Shown here piece by piece: positions 44,283-54,798 of a stretch of 64,000 nt of DNA (position 1 is the stretch's first letter; the number at the start of each line of letters is the position of its first letter). The DNA is taken from the NCBI GenBank assembly GCA_036250225.1, contig JAPZLL010000040.1:286416-350415 (forward strand), in the 5' to 3' direction. Position numbers and translations under genes: made by a program. Below the pieces are notes generated by a model. It worked only from the letters and a program-made list of their open reading frames with translations. It was not told the DNA's origin and did not search any database. Origin of the DNA: Cercophora sp. LCS_1. Taxonomy: Eukaryota; Ascomycota; Sordariomycetes; Sordariales; Lasiosphaeriaceae.

Positions 44283-46071
44283 ATGCCGAAACTCGATGTC
44301 AGCGAACTCAACATCGTCGTCGCCGTTCTAGGTAGCTAGGCACCAGACATTGGGGAGAGACGGAAAATGTGACAAGACTGGGACGCTAATGATGGGGGTC
44401 CAGGCGCCTTCATCCTCCTCTATGGAATCATCTCGGTCAAGATCAAGGCCCGATGGTTCCTTGGCGAAGCTCGTGAGCATCAATCCGCCCTCAGAGGCAA
44501 CATCCCGATGAGTCCGTGTCTTACAAGAGTATCCAGTTCCGGCCGTCTTCATCGGCGTGATTCTGGGTCCCATCGCCGCCAAGTTTCTCGACAGTGCACG
44601 ATGGGGCTCTGCAGCCGACGGCCAGACGAGTGACATCACGCTTGGCGTTGCGCGTCTGGTCATTGGTGTGCAGCTGGTCATTGCCGGCTTCCAGCTCCCC
44701 GCCAAGTACCAGCAGCTCCGATGGAAGGAGATGGCCATGTGTCTGCTACCCATCATGACCATCATGTGGCTGTGCACGACGCTGTGCATCCTGGCCACGA
44801 TCCCCAAGCTGACGCTGCTCGCCGCCCTCGTCATCGGGTCCTGCGTCACCTGCACCGACCCGATTCTGTCGCAGGCCATCGCCAAGGGTCCCTTTGCCGA
44901 CAAGTTTGTGGCCCGCGATCTTCGTGAGATCATCTCGTCCGAGGCCGGTGCCAACGACGGCTTCGGCTTCCCCTTCCTCATGCTGGCCACGTACCTCATC
45001 CGCCACGCCGACATCCCTGGCGCCGGCGACCGCTCGGCGGACACAGCATCGACTGTAGTTGCTCGGGGCTTTGAGCTTGCTGCGCGTGCCGGAGATGTGG
45101 GCCGATTGGGCGGCGGTGTTGGCGTGGCCCTCAAGAACTGGTTCATCGAGACATGGCTTTACATTGTGCTGATGTCGGTGGCTATTGGTGCCATTGTTGG
45201 CTTTGGCGCCCAGTATGCGCTCAAGTATGCGCTGCGCAAGAAGTGGGTCGACTCGGAGAGCTACCTGCTGTATCCTACGGCCATGGGCCTCTGGCTCGTG
45301 GGCATCTGCGGCATGCTCGGCACCGACGACCTGCTGGCGTGCTTCGTCGCCGGCAACGCCATGAGCTGGAACGGCGAGTACCTCCGCGAAACCGAGGAGC
45401 GCCACGACGAGGTTAACCCGTGCATGGATGTCATCCTCAACTTTGGCGGCTTCATGTACATCGGCACCATCATCCCGTGGGCCGAGTTCAACCAGCCCGA
45501 GACCACCGGCATCACCTACGGCCGCCTCATCGGCCTGGGCATGCTCGTGCTGCTGTTCCGCCGCATCCCGGCCATTTTGGCGACGTACAAGTTCATGCCC
45601 GACGTGTGCAAGAACTACAAGGAGGCCCTCTTTATGGGCTACTTTGGCCCCATCGGCATCGGTGCCGTCTTCTACGTCGAGCACACGCGGCATCTCTTCC
45701 CCGAGCTTGGCGAGGGCGACGCCGAGGAGACCGACCTCGTCCGCGCCATGGTCCCGGTCGTGTACTGGCTCGTCCTCTTCTCCATCGTTGTGCACGGCCT
45801 GTCCATCCCCGGACTCAATGCCATCTACAAGTACTACGGCGTCAAGCCCATCACCGAGGATGCCACCGAGATCCGCCGTCTATCCGTCCGGGTGCCAACA
45901 CCCGTCAACGCCGCCGTTGGTGATGGCGAGACCTTTATCGCCTACAACCGCTTCTCGAGACCCGTTTTTAACGAGACAGATCTGCCGGGGAACTATCCAG
46001 TTGATGAAAAGACACGCATCCAAAGGCGGTACTCAAGAGCGCCCTCTCCCGGTGGGCCATCCGGGTACTAG
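44283..46071 (+). CDS. Na+/H+ antiporter of the fungal Nha1/Sod2 (CPA1) type
   Basis: Three exons: 44283-44331, 44404-44472, 44537-46071; 550 residues. Intron 2 is placed so that GEA continues into LPAVFIGVILGP, as in the family. Ten or more hydrophobic helices are visible, including LNIVVAVLGAFILLYGI, FILATIP-type and IVLMSVAIGAIVGFG segments. The ion-binding helix has the fungal signature CTDPILSQAIAKGPFADKFV, with the TDP motif in place of ND, followed by EAGANDGFGFPFL, which carries the second conserved Asp. C-terminal tail is short (~80 residues) compared with yeast Nha1. Expected location is the plasma membrane, exporting Na+ or K+ for H+. Confidence 0.93.
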
Positions 46072-46472
46072 TTGCCTTGCAATGACACCTTTATGAGGAT
46101 CTAGATGTACACAATGGGGACCTTTTTATTTGCGACTTAGATTTTGTATTACGCTCTTTAGATACCAATGCTTACCCTAGTCACTCATTCTAGTTGCTTG
46201 TCCTTGATTTTGTGATTGTTGGCTTGCTCTCTGCCCAGTCTGTCGCTACTACCTACTACTAATGTACCTATTGTACAATACTTTACTCTGTGAGCACTCT
46301 GAAAGACCAGAACCCAACCACCCAGTTTAGTTTATTGAACTTTGATTCAAAACAGCCATATTCATTCGTTCCTTCATTTCTCTGGGCTGGGTATCCTCAA
46401 CTACTCCCGCTTGTGCCGCCTATCATGTCGTTTGCAACCCTCTGGCATTCTCGCATTCGTCAATCATGGGAG
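46072..46472. other. Convergent intergenic region
   Basis: AT-richer 3' ends of the antiporter (plus) and the fasciclin gene (minus). No gene. Confidence 0.5.
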
Positions 46473-47701
46473 TTAGCACAAGCCCACCACCATGCCTGCA
46501 GCAACAGCAAGCCCGGCCACAAGCCAGTTCATCCCCATCGCATTCCCTGAGCTCTCCTTGGATGGCGTCGGTGTACCCGTTGGCGAGGCCGCGGCAGGCG
46601 TGCCAGTCTCCATGAGCCGGTCAAGGACATAGATCAATCCGTTATTGGTGCTACATGCACATTCCCATCAGCATTTGCTCACATAGATCAGATCAGATCA
46701 GACAAACTCACATGACATTGGACTTGACAACCTTGGCATTGTTGAAAAAGATGTCGCTCCCGCTCAGCGTGACCTTGATGGAATTGTTGCGCAGCGATTT
46801 CAACTCCATGCCGTCGCGAAGATGGTCCAGATACAGCGGCTGAGGAATCACATGCGACCGGACGAGCCAGTTGAACTCGGTCTTGTTGAGCGAGTTCTGC
46901 GGGTTCCCGGCTGCCGCAAAGGCTTCGTCGCTGGGGCCGAGACACGTCACGTTGGCCATGGCGTCGATGGCGTCGTACACGCCCGAGTCCTCCAGGGCGG
47001 CGCTCAGCGTCTTGAGCTGGGGCTGGTCTTCCATGGTGGAGGTGCAGCTTTGAGGGAGGTCGAGGACCCTGGGACCGTGTCAGTTACGCCATTTGGCTGC
47101 TTGTGCTTGTGCTTGTGAACTGGATTGTGGAGGGGACTCACCGGTCAACCATCTGGAGAATACCGCCCGGCCATCGCCTGTTGAGCGTCGTCAGGTTCAC
47201 TGTCCCCAGCTGGGCTTGCAACCCGTAGCTCCCGTCTGGCTCCTGGTGAGCGTAGACGACCTGTCCGCCGGCATTCTCTCCGTACGTCGCGATGAATTCC
47301 ACGCCGGGGGTTCGGTTGTTGTAGAGCTCGCCTTCCAGGAGGGTTGGGACCGTCAGGCCTTTGCTGAAGTTGCTCGATGTCAAGTCGGTCACGAGGATGT
47401 GGTACTGCAGGATGTTGGTGATCAGTGCCTGGGACGCGTTGGCGAGCGCCGTCCCGTTGTGATCGAGTGTGTACGTCTCCAGAGCAAAGTCGCTGGGCGC
47501 AAGAATTGTGACTTGTTCGTTGTTGCCAATGATGTCGTTGACGACGGTTGGGAGCTGTTGGACGAGATCCCGCAGGCCGGTCAGGGCTGGGTAGTCAGCG
47601 AGTGCCGCCGAGAGGTCGGATGCTGCATCGGCGGCAGCCAATGGGGCAAGGCCGGCCACGCAGAACACGGCCTGCAGCGATGTGCGTATCCTGAAGGGCA
47701 T
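46473..47701 (-). CDS. GPI-anchored protein with two fasciclin (FAS1) domains
   Basis: Three exons: 47701-47142, 47068-46712, 46650-46473; 364 residues. Signal peptide in the first ~22 residues. FAS1 domain 1 (about residues 30-170) has VTILAPSDFALE and LQYHILVTDLTSS; FAS1 domain 2 (about 190-320) has VTCLGPSDEAFAAAG, NWLVRSHVIPQPLY and the closing LIYVLDRLM. A Thr/Pro/Ser stretch then leads to a C-terminal hydrophobic tail (WLVAGLAVAAGMVVG) preceded by small residues, fitting a GPI-anchor signal. Multiple N-x-T/S sites. FAS1 proteins act in adhesion and cell-wall organisation; specific role not known. Confidence 0.92.
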
Positions 47702-49095
47702 TGTGGATGTTGTTGGTGCGAAACTGGACGACGCGGTCGTTCCCCGAACTCCGGTGAAGGGCGGCGTCAGACGTTTTAAAGCTGCGAGCGCGCGCTTGCT
47801 GATGTGCATGGCTGTTGGGTTGCACAGGTTCGCCGCAGCGGAAATCCCCTCCGGACCAGCAGCACCAGGGCGCATCGTCACTGGCCCGTTTGCGCCATTC
47901 TCGTCAGCCCAGCGGGGCTGGGCCGCAGGGAAAGTAATGAGAAAGCGTGCGAAGCTCGAGCTGACAGGGCCAAGCTTCGCCTCCTCAGTGGCCGCTCGGC
48001 GGCGCGGGGACGCCCAAATGCTTGTCTGGAAAGTCCCCAGCGCCGGCACCCGTCGGCGGTGCGGCTGGGCCAGCGCTCCGACGAGATGCTGACGCCTCCA
48101 CCAGTCACCGCCTGCCACCTTGGGGCCGGCAGCCTTTGGACCATCCCACCGGTGCGTTTTCATGCATTCCCGCTCGAAGCCGTGGGAAAGTGGGACGGCC
48201 CAATGCGGCCGGCTTGGTGATCGACAGTGCGCTGGCTGGTCCAGGCCAGCGCCACAATCAGTCATCGGCCCAATCGTCCAGACCAGCACGGATGATCCCT
48301 CCGCTCGCCATTCACCATCTCAACCATTTCTTGATTCTAGACCTCAAGGCTCCGCGGGGTCAAAACTAAAAAGACAGTACACAGTAGTCGAGGTACACAG
48401 CATCAAGTTTTGTCTCAGATTTAAGCATTACATTACAAACAATATTCAGAGGCTGCCGACGGCAGAATGTTTGGATGCTGGCTAAAAATAGGGCCTGTCA
48501 GCATCGTCCGGGTGGCTGGCCGCAGCTTGGCAGCCGTTTCAGGACATGTTCGCGCCTCTCCGCCAGTTGGCTTCTCAAATCGCGTGCAGGTCCCTCACTT
48601 TACGTGTATTAGTCTTAATCTCTGCGTGCCCATTTTTGTCAGCTGTCCAAAATGGCTTCAACTCTCGAACGTCGAAAAATAGGGTAACCAGTCGCGTTGG
48701 TGTGCGCGTTCGTTTGTCGTCATCGTGACACGGATGCCCCGAGCGATTGCTATGTGAGAGAGAAAAGCCTACAAGACCGATGCAATCGATGAGCTCACAA
48801 ATATCCACTCGTCAAAGTCACATTGAATAATAATCGGTATTCTTATTCACATGTTAAACACTCCGCCAGCCGCGTCTATCCGCGTGCACCGACCGACAAC
48901 ATGGCCCAAGGTCCCGGAGCCGGAGGTCGGAGCCGGAGGTCGGAGCTCGGCTGCAACCCCACCCGGAAGTCGATCGGGCCTCACATCCTGGCGGACCGGC
49001 CCGTCCAGATACAACGTCGAAAAGGAAGCAACCAACCAACATGTATCTACATTAAAATTAAACATTAGATATGTACACAAGGGAAGATCACCTCA
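47702..49095. other. Intergenic region
   Basis: No gene recognised. A small 13-bp tandem repeat occurs at 48916. Confidence 0.5.
48916..48941. repeat. 13-bp tandem repeat, two copies
   Basis: GGAGCCGGAGGTC occurs twice in direct tandem, followed by a partial GGAG. Confidence 0.8.
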
Positions 49096-51012
49096 TCAAA
49101 TCTTAAAGCCGCCGGTGAGACCCATGACCCTCTCTGGATCAATCCGCTCCCGGATCTCTCCCAGCCTCGCGGCATTCAGGGCGCCGTAAAGCTCTTCCGA
49201 AGTCGAACTGGCCAGGGCATAGTTGGGATACTGCGTGAAGCTGTCATGGTAAATCCCCTCCTCTGCCGCCGCAATCTTGAGACGGCCGAGGGAAGCACGC
49301 ATCTCGTCACGCCAGTATTGGTCTTGATCCTTGTTTGCCCAGGCAAAGTAGAGGTTGAGCTGCCCCAAGTCAGCATCAATCATGTCATAGGAAGGGACAA
49401 AAATATACAGGAAGAGGGGAAAAGCTGTGAGGATACGCGCTGTCAGTGGCAAACTCGCCGTATGGCGTGAATGGCTCAATGTCATAGCTGACCATGGTGG
49501 CCGAGCGCAACGCCATAATGGGGCCGTATTTCTATCACCAGAATTTCGTCAGCTCGCATTGGTGTGATCTAAGGGTTGGGACACACATCACACTCCTTTT
49601 TGATGGCATCCAGAAACCTGGGTGTGAGAGCTGACGTTGACATGGTGGCAAATGCGCCGCGGATGTTGCCTGCTTGAGCTAACTCTGAGGGAATGCTGCT
49701 GACAAATTTGAGGAAGGATTGTTGTTTGACTGCTTTGAAGAGGAAAGGGATGCGCTCGAAGGGTTCTAGTGATGCTGGTCTCTCTGGGCCGTCGTGAAAG
49801 AAAAGGGCGAGAGCCGTGTTACCAATCGGGGATGCGCCGATGGTGGTGATGATTTGAGTCTTGCGGTCGGTGCTAGTGTCGAAAAACGCCGTGGTTGCGT
49901 TGAGCAAGGCTGGGACTGAGGTCGGAGGATAGATGATATACCCTCCCTTGAGCCTGGTCAAAATTTGCACCCTTCGAGAAGAGGGTGAACTCACAAACAC
50001 TTGAGGAGGCTGCTCGTGGGTCTTCATGACCGCTGAGGTGACGATGCCGAAGCGATTCATCCCTCCCTTCAGCGAAAAGAACAGGTCGGGATTTGAATCT
50101 TGTGAAACCGTGGTTACCGTTCCGTTCTATGCACATCCCAGTGAGCAAGATTAAGGATATGGGCAAGGAGAAACTTACCGGAAGAACCAGGTTGTAAGCT
50201 ATAACAGTATCACAGGTGAGGCCTTTGGGTGTTAGTAACTTGAGTCATGCGGCCCGATGCAGAGTCTAGACGGCGAAACATACCAAACTGGTTGGTTTTC
50301 CTGGCTTTTTGTCAGCGAACACACATCTTGGAGCTTGAATGTAACCCACCATGAAAACCCACCACCAAGAGTGAAACCTCCAACACCCGGCCCGGGGACC
50401 CGCCCTCCAACCACGCTGTATCCAGTCCCATCCAGCTTCTTGAATACATCAAGCCAGCCCTTATCGTCGTCAACACGAAAACTGATTGAATGGAGAGCAC
50501 AACAAACCTGACCGAATCCAATCTCCACCGTCTTGTTATTCTCTGACAAAACAACCTTGTCAAGTCGCTTCATGTTTATGAGAACGCCAGTGGTGCTTGA
50601 AAACCCCAGGTTTGACGCATGTCCGCCAGACATAACAGCAAATGGGGCACGATCCCTCCCAATCGCCTGCAGAGCGACTGAGACATCCTCGGGTGATCCA
50701 ACCTCGACGACGCAGGTGGGAACCTGGCTGGATGACTTGAACCAGTGTTCCGGGAAAAGAGTCATGCCGACTCCTCCCACTAGTGCAGAGCTGTTAGCTA
50801 GGACAGGTCGGATTGTCCCTAGTGGTATAAAACATACAAAACCCAGGGAACGACACCTCGCTCGCTTTGGAGATGTTCGCTTCAATTTCTCTGCAAGTGC
50901 GGACCGCGTCACTTGGTGCAGATTTCCCACGAGCAAAGCCAACCGCAAGCAGCAAAAATGCAAAAGCCGTCGCCGGCTGGCCTATTTGAGTCTTGAAAAA
51001 AAGCATTGTCAT
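49096..51012 (-). CDS. Secreted FAD-binding oxidoreductase (6-hydroxy-nicotine-oxidase-like)
   Basis: Eight exons: 51012-50838, 50779-50508, 50459-50350, 50300-50284 (17 nt), 50222-50179, 50126-49587, 49531-49409, 49359-49096; 514 residues with all phases closing. N-terminal hydrophobic signal. The PCMH FAD domain has CVVEVGSPEDV, VMSGGHASNLGFSSTTG (His that links FAD) and GRVPGPGVGGFTLGGGFSWKTNQFGLTCD; the microexon encodes WKTNQFG. Where bicovalent enzymes have Cys there is none, so only the His link is expected. In exon 6 a 14-residue insert (VSSPSSRRVQILTR) looks like a retained 41-nt intron but keeps the frame open. BBE-like C-terminus with YPNYAL. Substrate unknown. Confidence 0.88.
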
Positions 51013-52577
51013 CGGAAAGGACAGAAATTCTCAGAGGAGGAAGAGCGACAAGAGATAGGATGTTGAGCGCAACCAAGAGCGATTGGATTGCTGCAGAATA
51101 TAAACCAGCACACTAAATCCAAAACTGCAGAAAAAAGCAAGTCTTATCACAATGTCTCAGTGTTGATCTCTATCAGCTGAACCCGCTGATCGTCAGCTAA
51201 GTGACGCTAGCGGATCACGAATCTGAATGACATCAAGCTCGCAAACGCTAAGTTATTGAGGATGCGAAAAAGAGCATCTGGCGCGGTTCGTTAGCTTGTA
51301 ATGCTGGCGTCGGGTCATGGGACGCCTTGCATCGCAAACTTCTGCAGGCGTGAGTGGGAGAGGGGTCACGATGCCAAGGGCCACAGCCAGTTGAATGTCC
51401 GGAATCCAATACAGCGAAATGACTAGAGTGTTTTTGGAGCGCAGAGGTTCGCAGCCTCTTTTTCACATTACGTCATCGGATGGGGTCAGGCTGATGAACT
51501 TAGGAGATGACAGAAAAACTTGCAGGACGGAAAGGATGAAGAAGACTTGGGTTTACCTCCACTGCCACCATAGTCCAACTACAGTCTCCGACGCTCTGAT
51601 GCAAGAGCGTCTTTATCTGCTCGCGATGCATACCTGTTCAGTCTCTCCAAAGCCTCAGCGCATCGCCCTTTGGGGTCCTCATGTCTGGCCACATGGGCAA
51701 ATGCCTCTGGTGCCTCTGATGCAGGAAATGGAATTGCAAGCGTCAACGATATCGAAGCACCTGTCATTTTTAATAGGATTTACAAGACAAATGGTGAAAC
51801 CGTTTAACTACATGTAGTCTTAATCAGGCCGAGGTGATTCCAACCCAAAGATGATACTGATGAATTGCTGTCCGGGCCTTTCCCAATGAGATTCGGGGTG
51901 ATGTTTGGGATACAATTACCACATTCTAGGTTGGTTGGTTTGCAAACAAATGTGACGCCTTCAAGCCACTGCTTGGAGCTCGTCGACCCAAAATAATAAG
52001 CTAGATGCCTATGTAACCTTATCGGCGGTGGGACGACTCGCAAGTAGAAATAACATTTGACACGAGCTCTGTTTTTCGCACATCCCATTTTCGTTTCTAA
52101 CACGCCGCTCCTACAGTACCTTGTATTGTACGATACATAACTCTAGCCGGCGCATCCGTATTTTTGAACTACCGCTGCCACTAGACTCCCTGCATGAGGT
52201 AGTATTGAAATTGTAGATGCATTCTTGTTTTGGTCGGGAGCACATGTAAAGTTCTGAACCCGTCAACTTACAATATCGATGCATTTCTGAAAAGGATAGG
52301 GCCAAACTTGAAACATAGTGAAATTTGGCCTTCATCTATATGGGCAAGCATGTATTAAAACAACAACGGGGTATGCAATAGATAGAGCTCTTGACATTAT
52401 TGTGTCCGAAATTAACCTCTCCTCGAGAGTTACCTATACTGAGCTAATTCGACTTTGTCTAAAGTCACCAGTAGGGATAGCTATAAGCAATTATTCTATG
52501 GTGGAATCACGCATCATGTAATTGTCGCCCGCAATCACTAAAATAATATTTTCCAGTAAAACAGAATTACTGTTACC
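51013..52577. other. AT-richer intergenic region (1.6 kb)
   Basis: No gene recognised. Base composition between about 51.8 and 52.57 kb is visibly AT-richer than the flanks. Could include degenerate repeat sequence; nothing identifiable. Confidence 0.4.
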
Positions 52578-53229
52578 TTATATACAGCCTTTAACGCTTC
52601 GATGACAAAATCCTTTTGCCTGCTCATGACACCTCCTCAACGCCGCCGAATCCTCAGCATGTCGCGCCTTTCTCGTGTCTACGCGTTCAGCCACAAGAGA
52701 AAACACCTCCTGGACGCCCTCCCCGGTGTCCATGTCGCATTCTGCGTACAAATACCCATGCTCCTCTGCAAACAGCCGTCCGCGTTCGTTTTGGTCACCC
52801 AGACGACCGTTCCTCAGCCCCAATACTAACGCTGCCACAGCATCGCAAGGACCCTGGGTGGTTTCAGCGGCGTGAATTGTCGAGTCCCACAGCGTGATCA
52901 TCTCCTCGAAGGATCCCGGTGACTCGACCTGATATGTCATGGCAAGACTAAAGTAAAAGTCGTTCTCGAAGAATATCGCTGGATTGTACTGCACCTCGGA
53001 AGCTGAGGCGACAGATACCTCGTAGCGAGTGCCGTTATGCGTGATCGAGCGCGAGTCATGTATCTCCGAGTCGAAGAGGGGTGCATGTGTCAATAGCTGC
53101 TTGTTGAGCAACTTTCATGGCTCAAATGTTAGCAAACTAGGCACTGCAATGGTTTGGCGGGATACACGGTACCTGAAGCAGCGAATTTGCCCTGTTCGGG
53201 CCATCCGGCTTGTCCAAAATAATGATCAT
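52578..53229 (-). CDS. Ras-superfamily-fold protein lacking GTP-binding motifs (pseudo-GTPase)
   Basis: Two exons, 53229-53173 and 53111-52578, separated by a 61-nt intron with a CTAAC branch site; 196 residues, the usual length of a Ras/Rab protein. The order of segments follows Ras: a beta1-like IIIILDK, then SLLQLLNKQL (helix 1), HDSRSITHNGTRYEVSVAS (switch I to beta3), FYFSLAMTYQVESPGSFEEM (where Ras has FLLVYSI...SFEEI), AALVLGL, a REE-like RLFAEEHGYLYAEC, and DMDTGEGVQEVFSLVAERV. But the P-loop, the DxxG, the NKxD and the SAK motifs are absent or altered. C-terminus ends in CI without a CaaX box. Homology is by eye; function unknown. Low-level alternative: a decayed GTPase gene. Confidence 0.6.
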
Positions 53230-54798
53230 GACTGATCCCTGGTCCGGTCTAATGAGGTCAGTAAGACCACCACAATCCTTGAAGGCTGCGTTTTCTGGGC
53301 TGCGTTACTGACCCTGTTGTTTCCTCAGTCATTGTTGGGGAAGGAGCGTGCGACGTTTGGGGCGGGGGCCCAGTTGGTCGGGAAGTGCGGAAGAATCCCA
53401 ATTGCCGTTTCCCAAAAATCTGACGGATCATGTTGGCGCGCGCTTCCCCTAAATTTTGCAGCGTGGTGTGGCATCCGTTGCAAATATTGAACTGATGACA
53501 AGTAGGTAAGCTGCAACCAAAAAGGATAAGGTACCTTAGGTGTGGTGTCACCTCGAGTAACACGTGCCGTGCAATCAAAGCCGCATTTGGCTCGAGACGG
53601 CAGGGGAAGGTGCACTTCCCGCACGCACCAAAGTCGACCAGTGTGGGGCCGTCAGGGGCGACCAAACTGAACTCAATCCGCCTCCCCTTTTATATTTGAA
53701 AGATTGGCTCCAGCGTGCGGCTGTGATTGTTCCCTCCAGCGCTGTCGGTTGAAGGAGGCTCGCTCCTCTGGGCGTGAGGTCCATCGTCCCCAAAGAGGCG
53801 CAGCCACGGACGGCAATGCAGGCACGGTAGGTGATCTTGGCAAAAGCCAAGCGGTCTCGCATCCGAGGACCTTCTTCTACCATGGCCCCGAATACCGCCA
53901 GTCGCGCGCACAATGACTTGACAGAAAGTGAAGGATTGAGCCTAAGGTAAGATCGCGAGACTAATTTGGTTTAGCATCGAGGTAAGGGCAGTCTGGAAGA
54001 GAACCAAAAATACCTTGGGAGACAAGGTTCGTCACACGGCCCAGCAAAGGTCGCAAAATGCGACGTACCTTTCCTCTGGTAAGGTAGCGAACCGGGTCCT
54101 GAAGGCCATTCAAGTCCTTGGCAAGGATTCAAGCGACACTGAGAATGCTACATCAATCTTAATAATGTGGGAGTGGCGAATCCTTCGGGTCAGAACGCCT
54201 AGGTAGTTCGAGTTGATGCCACTGCAAGTGGTCTGGACGGGTGATATTGCGCATCTTATCAGGCATCAACATAATATCACAACGCCTCTTCTTGAGCTGA
54301 TCAGGCATTCAGATGTATGTCGACCAGGTATTTAACGCATCCAGATATCGGGTTTACCCCTATTTAACGGATAACACCCCTTTGACTCTTTTGGGGTATG
54401 CGTGCTGGTTGATTTGACTCTCCCCACCTAATTAGGTTTATGTCGTATTATGCTCGGCTCGGGTCAGCAAATACTAGGAAGGATTGACGGTTGGTTGGAG
54501 CTACTGCAGAGTTCTTATGTTGCGACCCTGATGATTCGATTTGGGCATTCTGCAAGGCTTTCAGCGAGTTGAGAACGACCAGAACTATGGGATGCGCCGA
54601 GTTACTGCGCGGGTAAAGCAAAAACACTTTGCAGATGAGAAGCGAGACGCGGCAATAAGCCTGACAACATGGGATTAGGAGGATAATATCTCCCCGGGGA
54701 GAAGGAGGATATAAATACGTAGACATCACCCGAGCTCAACATGAGAGTCGTCAACACAAAGACCATTTTGCATCTGGAGTTGAAGTCGACTGGTCAAG
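53230..54798. other. Intergenic region (1.6 kb)
   Basis: Upstream of both the pseudo-GTPase and the GH71 fusion. No further gene supported. Confidence 0.5.
54710..54717 (+). promoter_or_regulatory. TATA box of the GH71 fusion gene
   Basis: TATAAATA, 31 bp before an upstream ATG (54741) and 89 bp before the main ATG (54799). Confidence 0.6.

Noticed and set aside
44746..45795. 349-codon open frame antisense to the Na+/H+ antiporter
   Set aside because: Composition is the mirror of the sense codons (His/Asp/Val/Ala-rich) and has no membrane or domain pattern.
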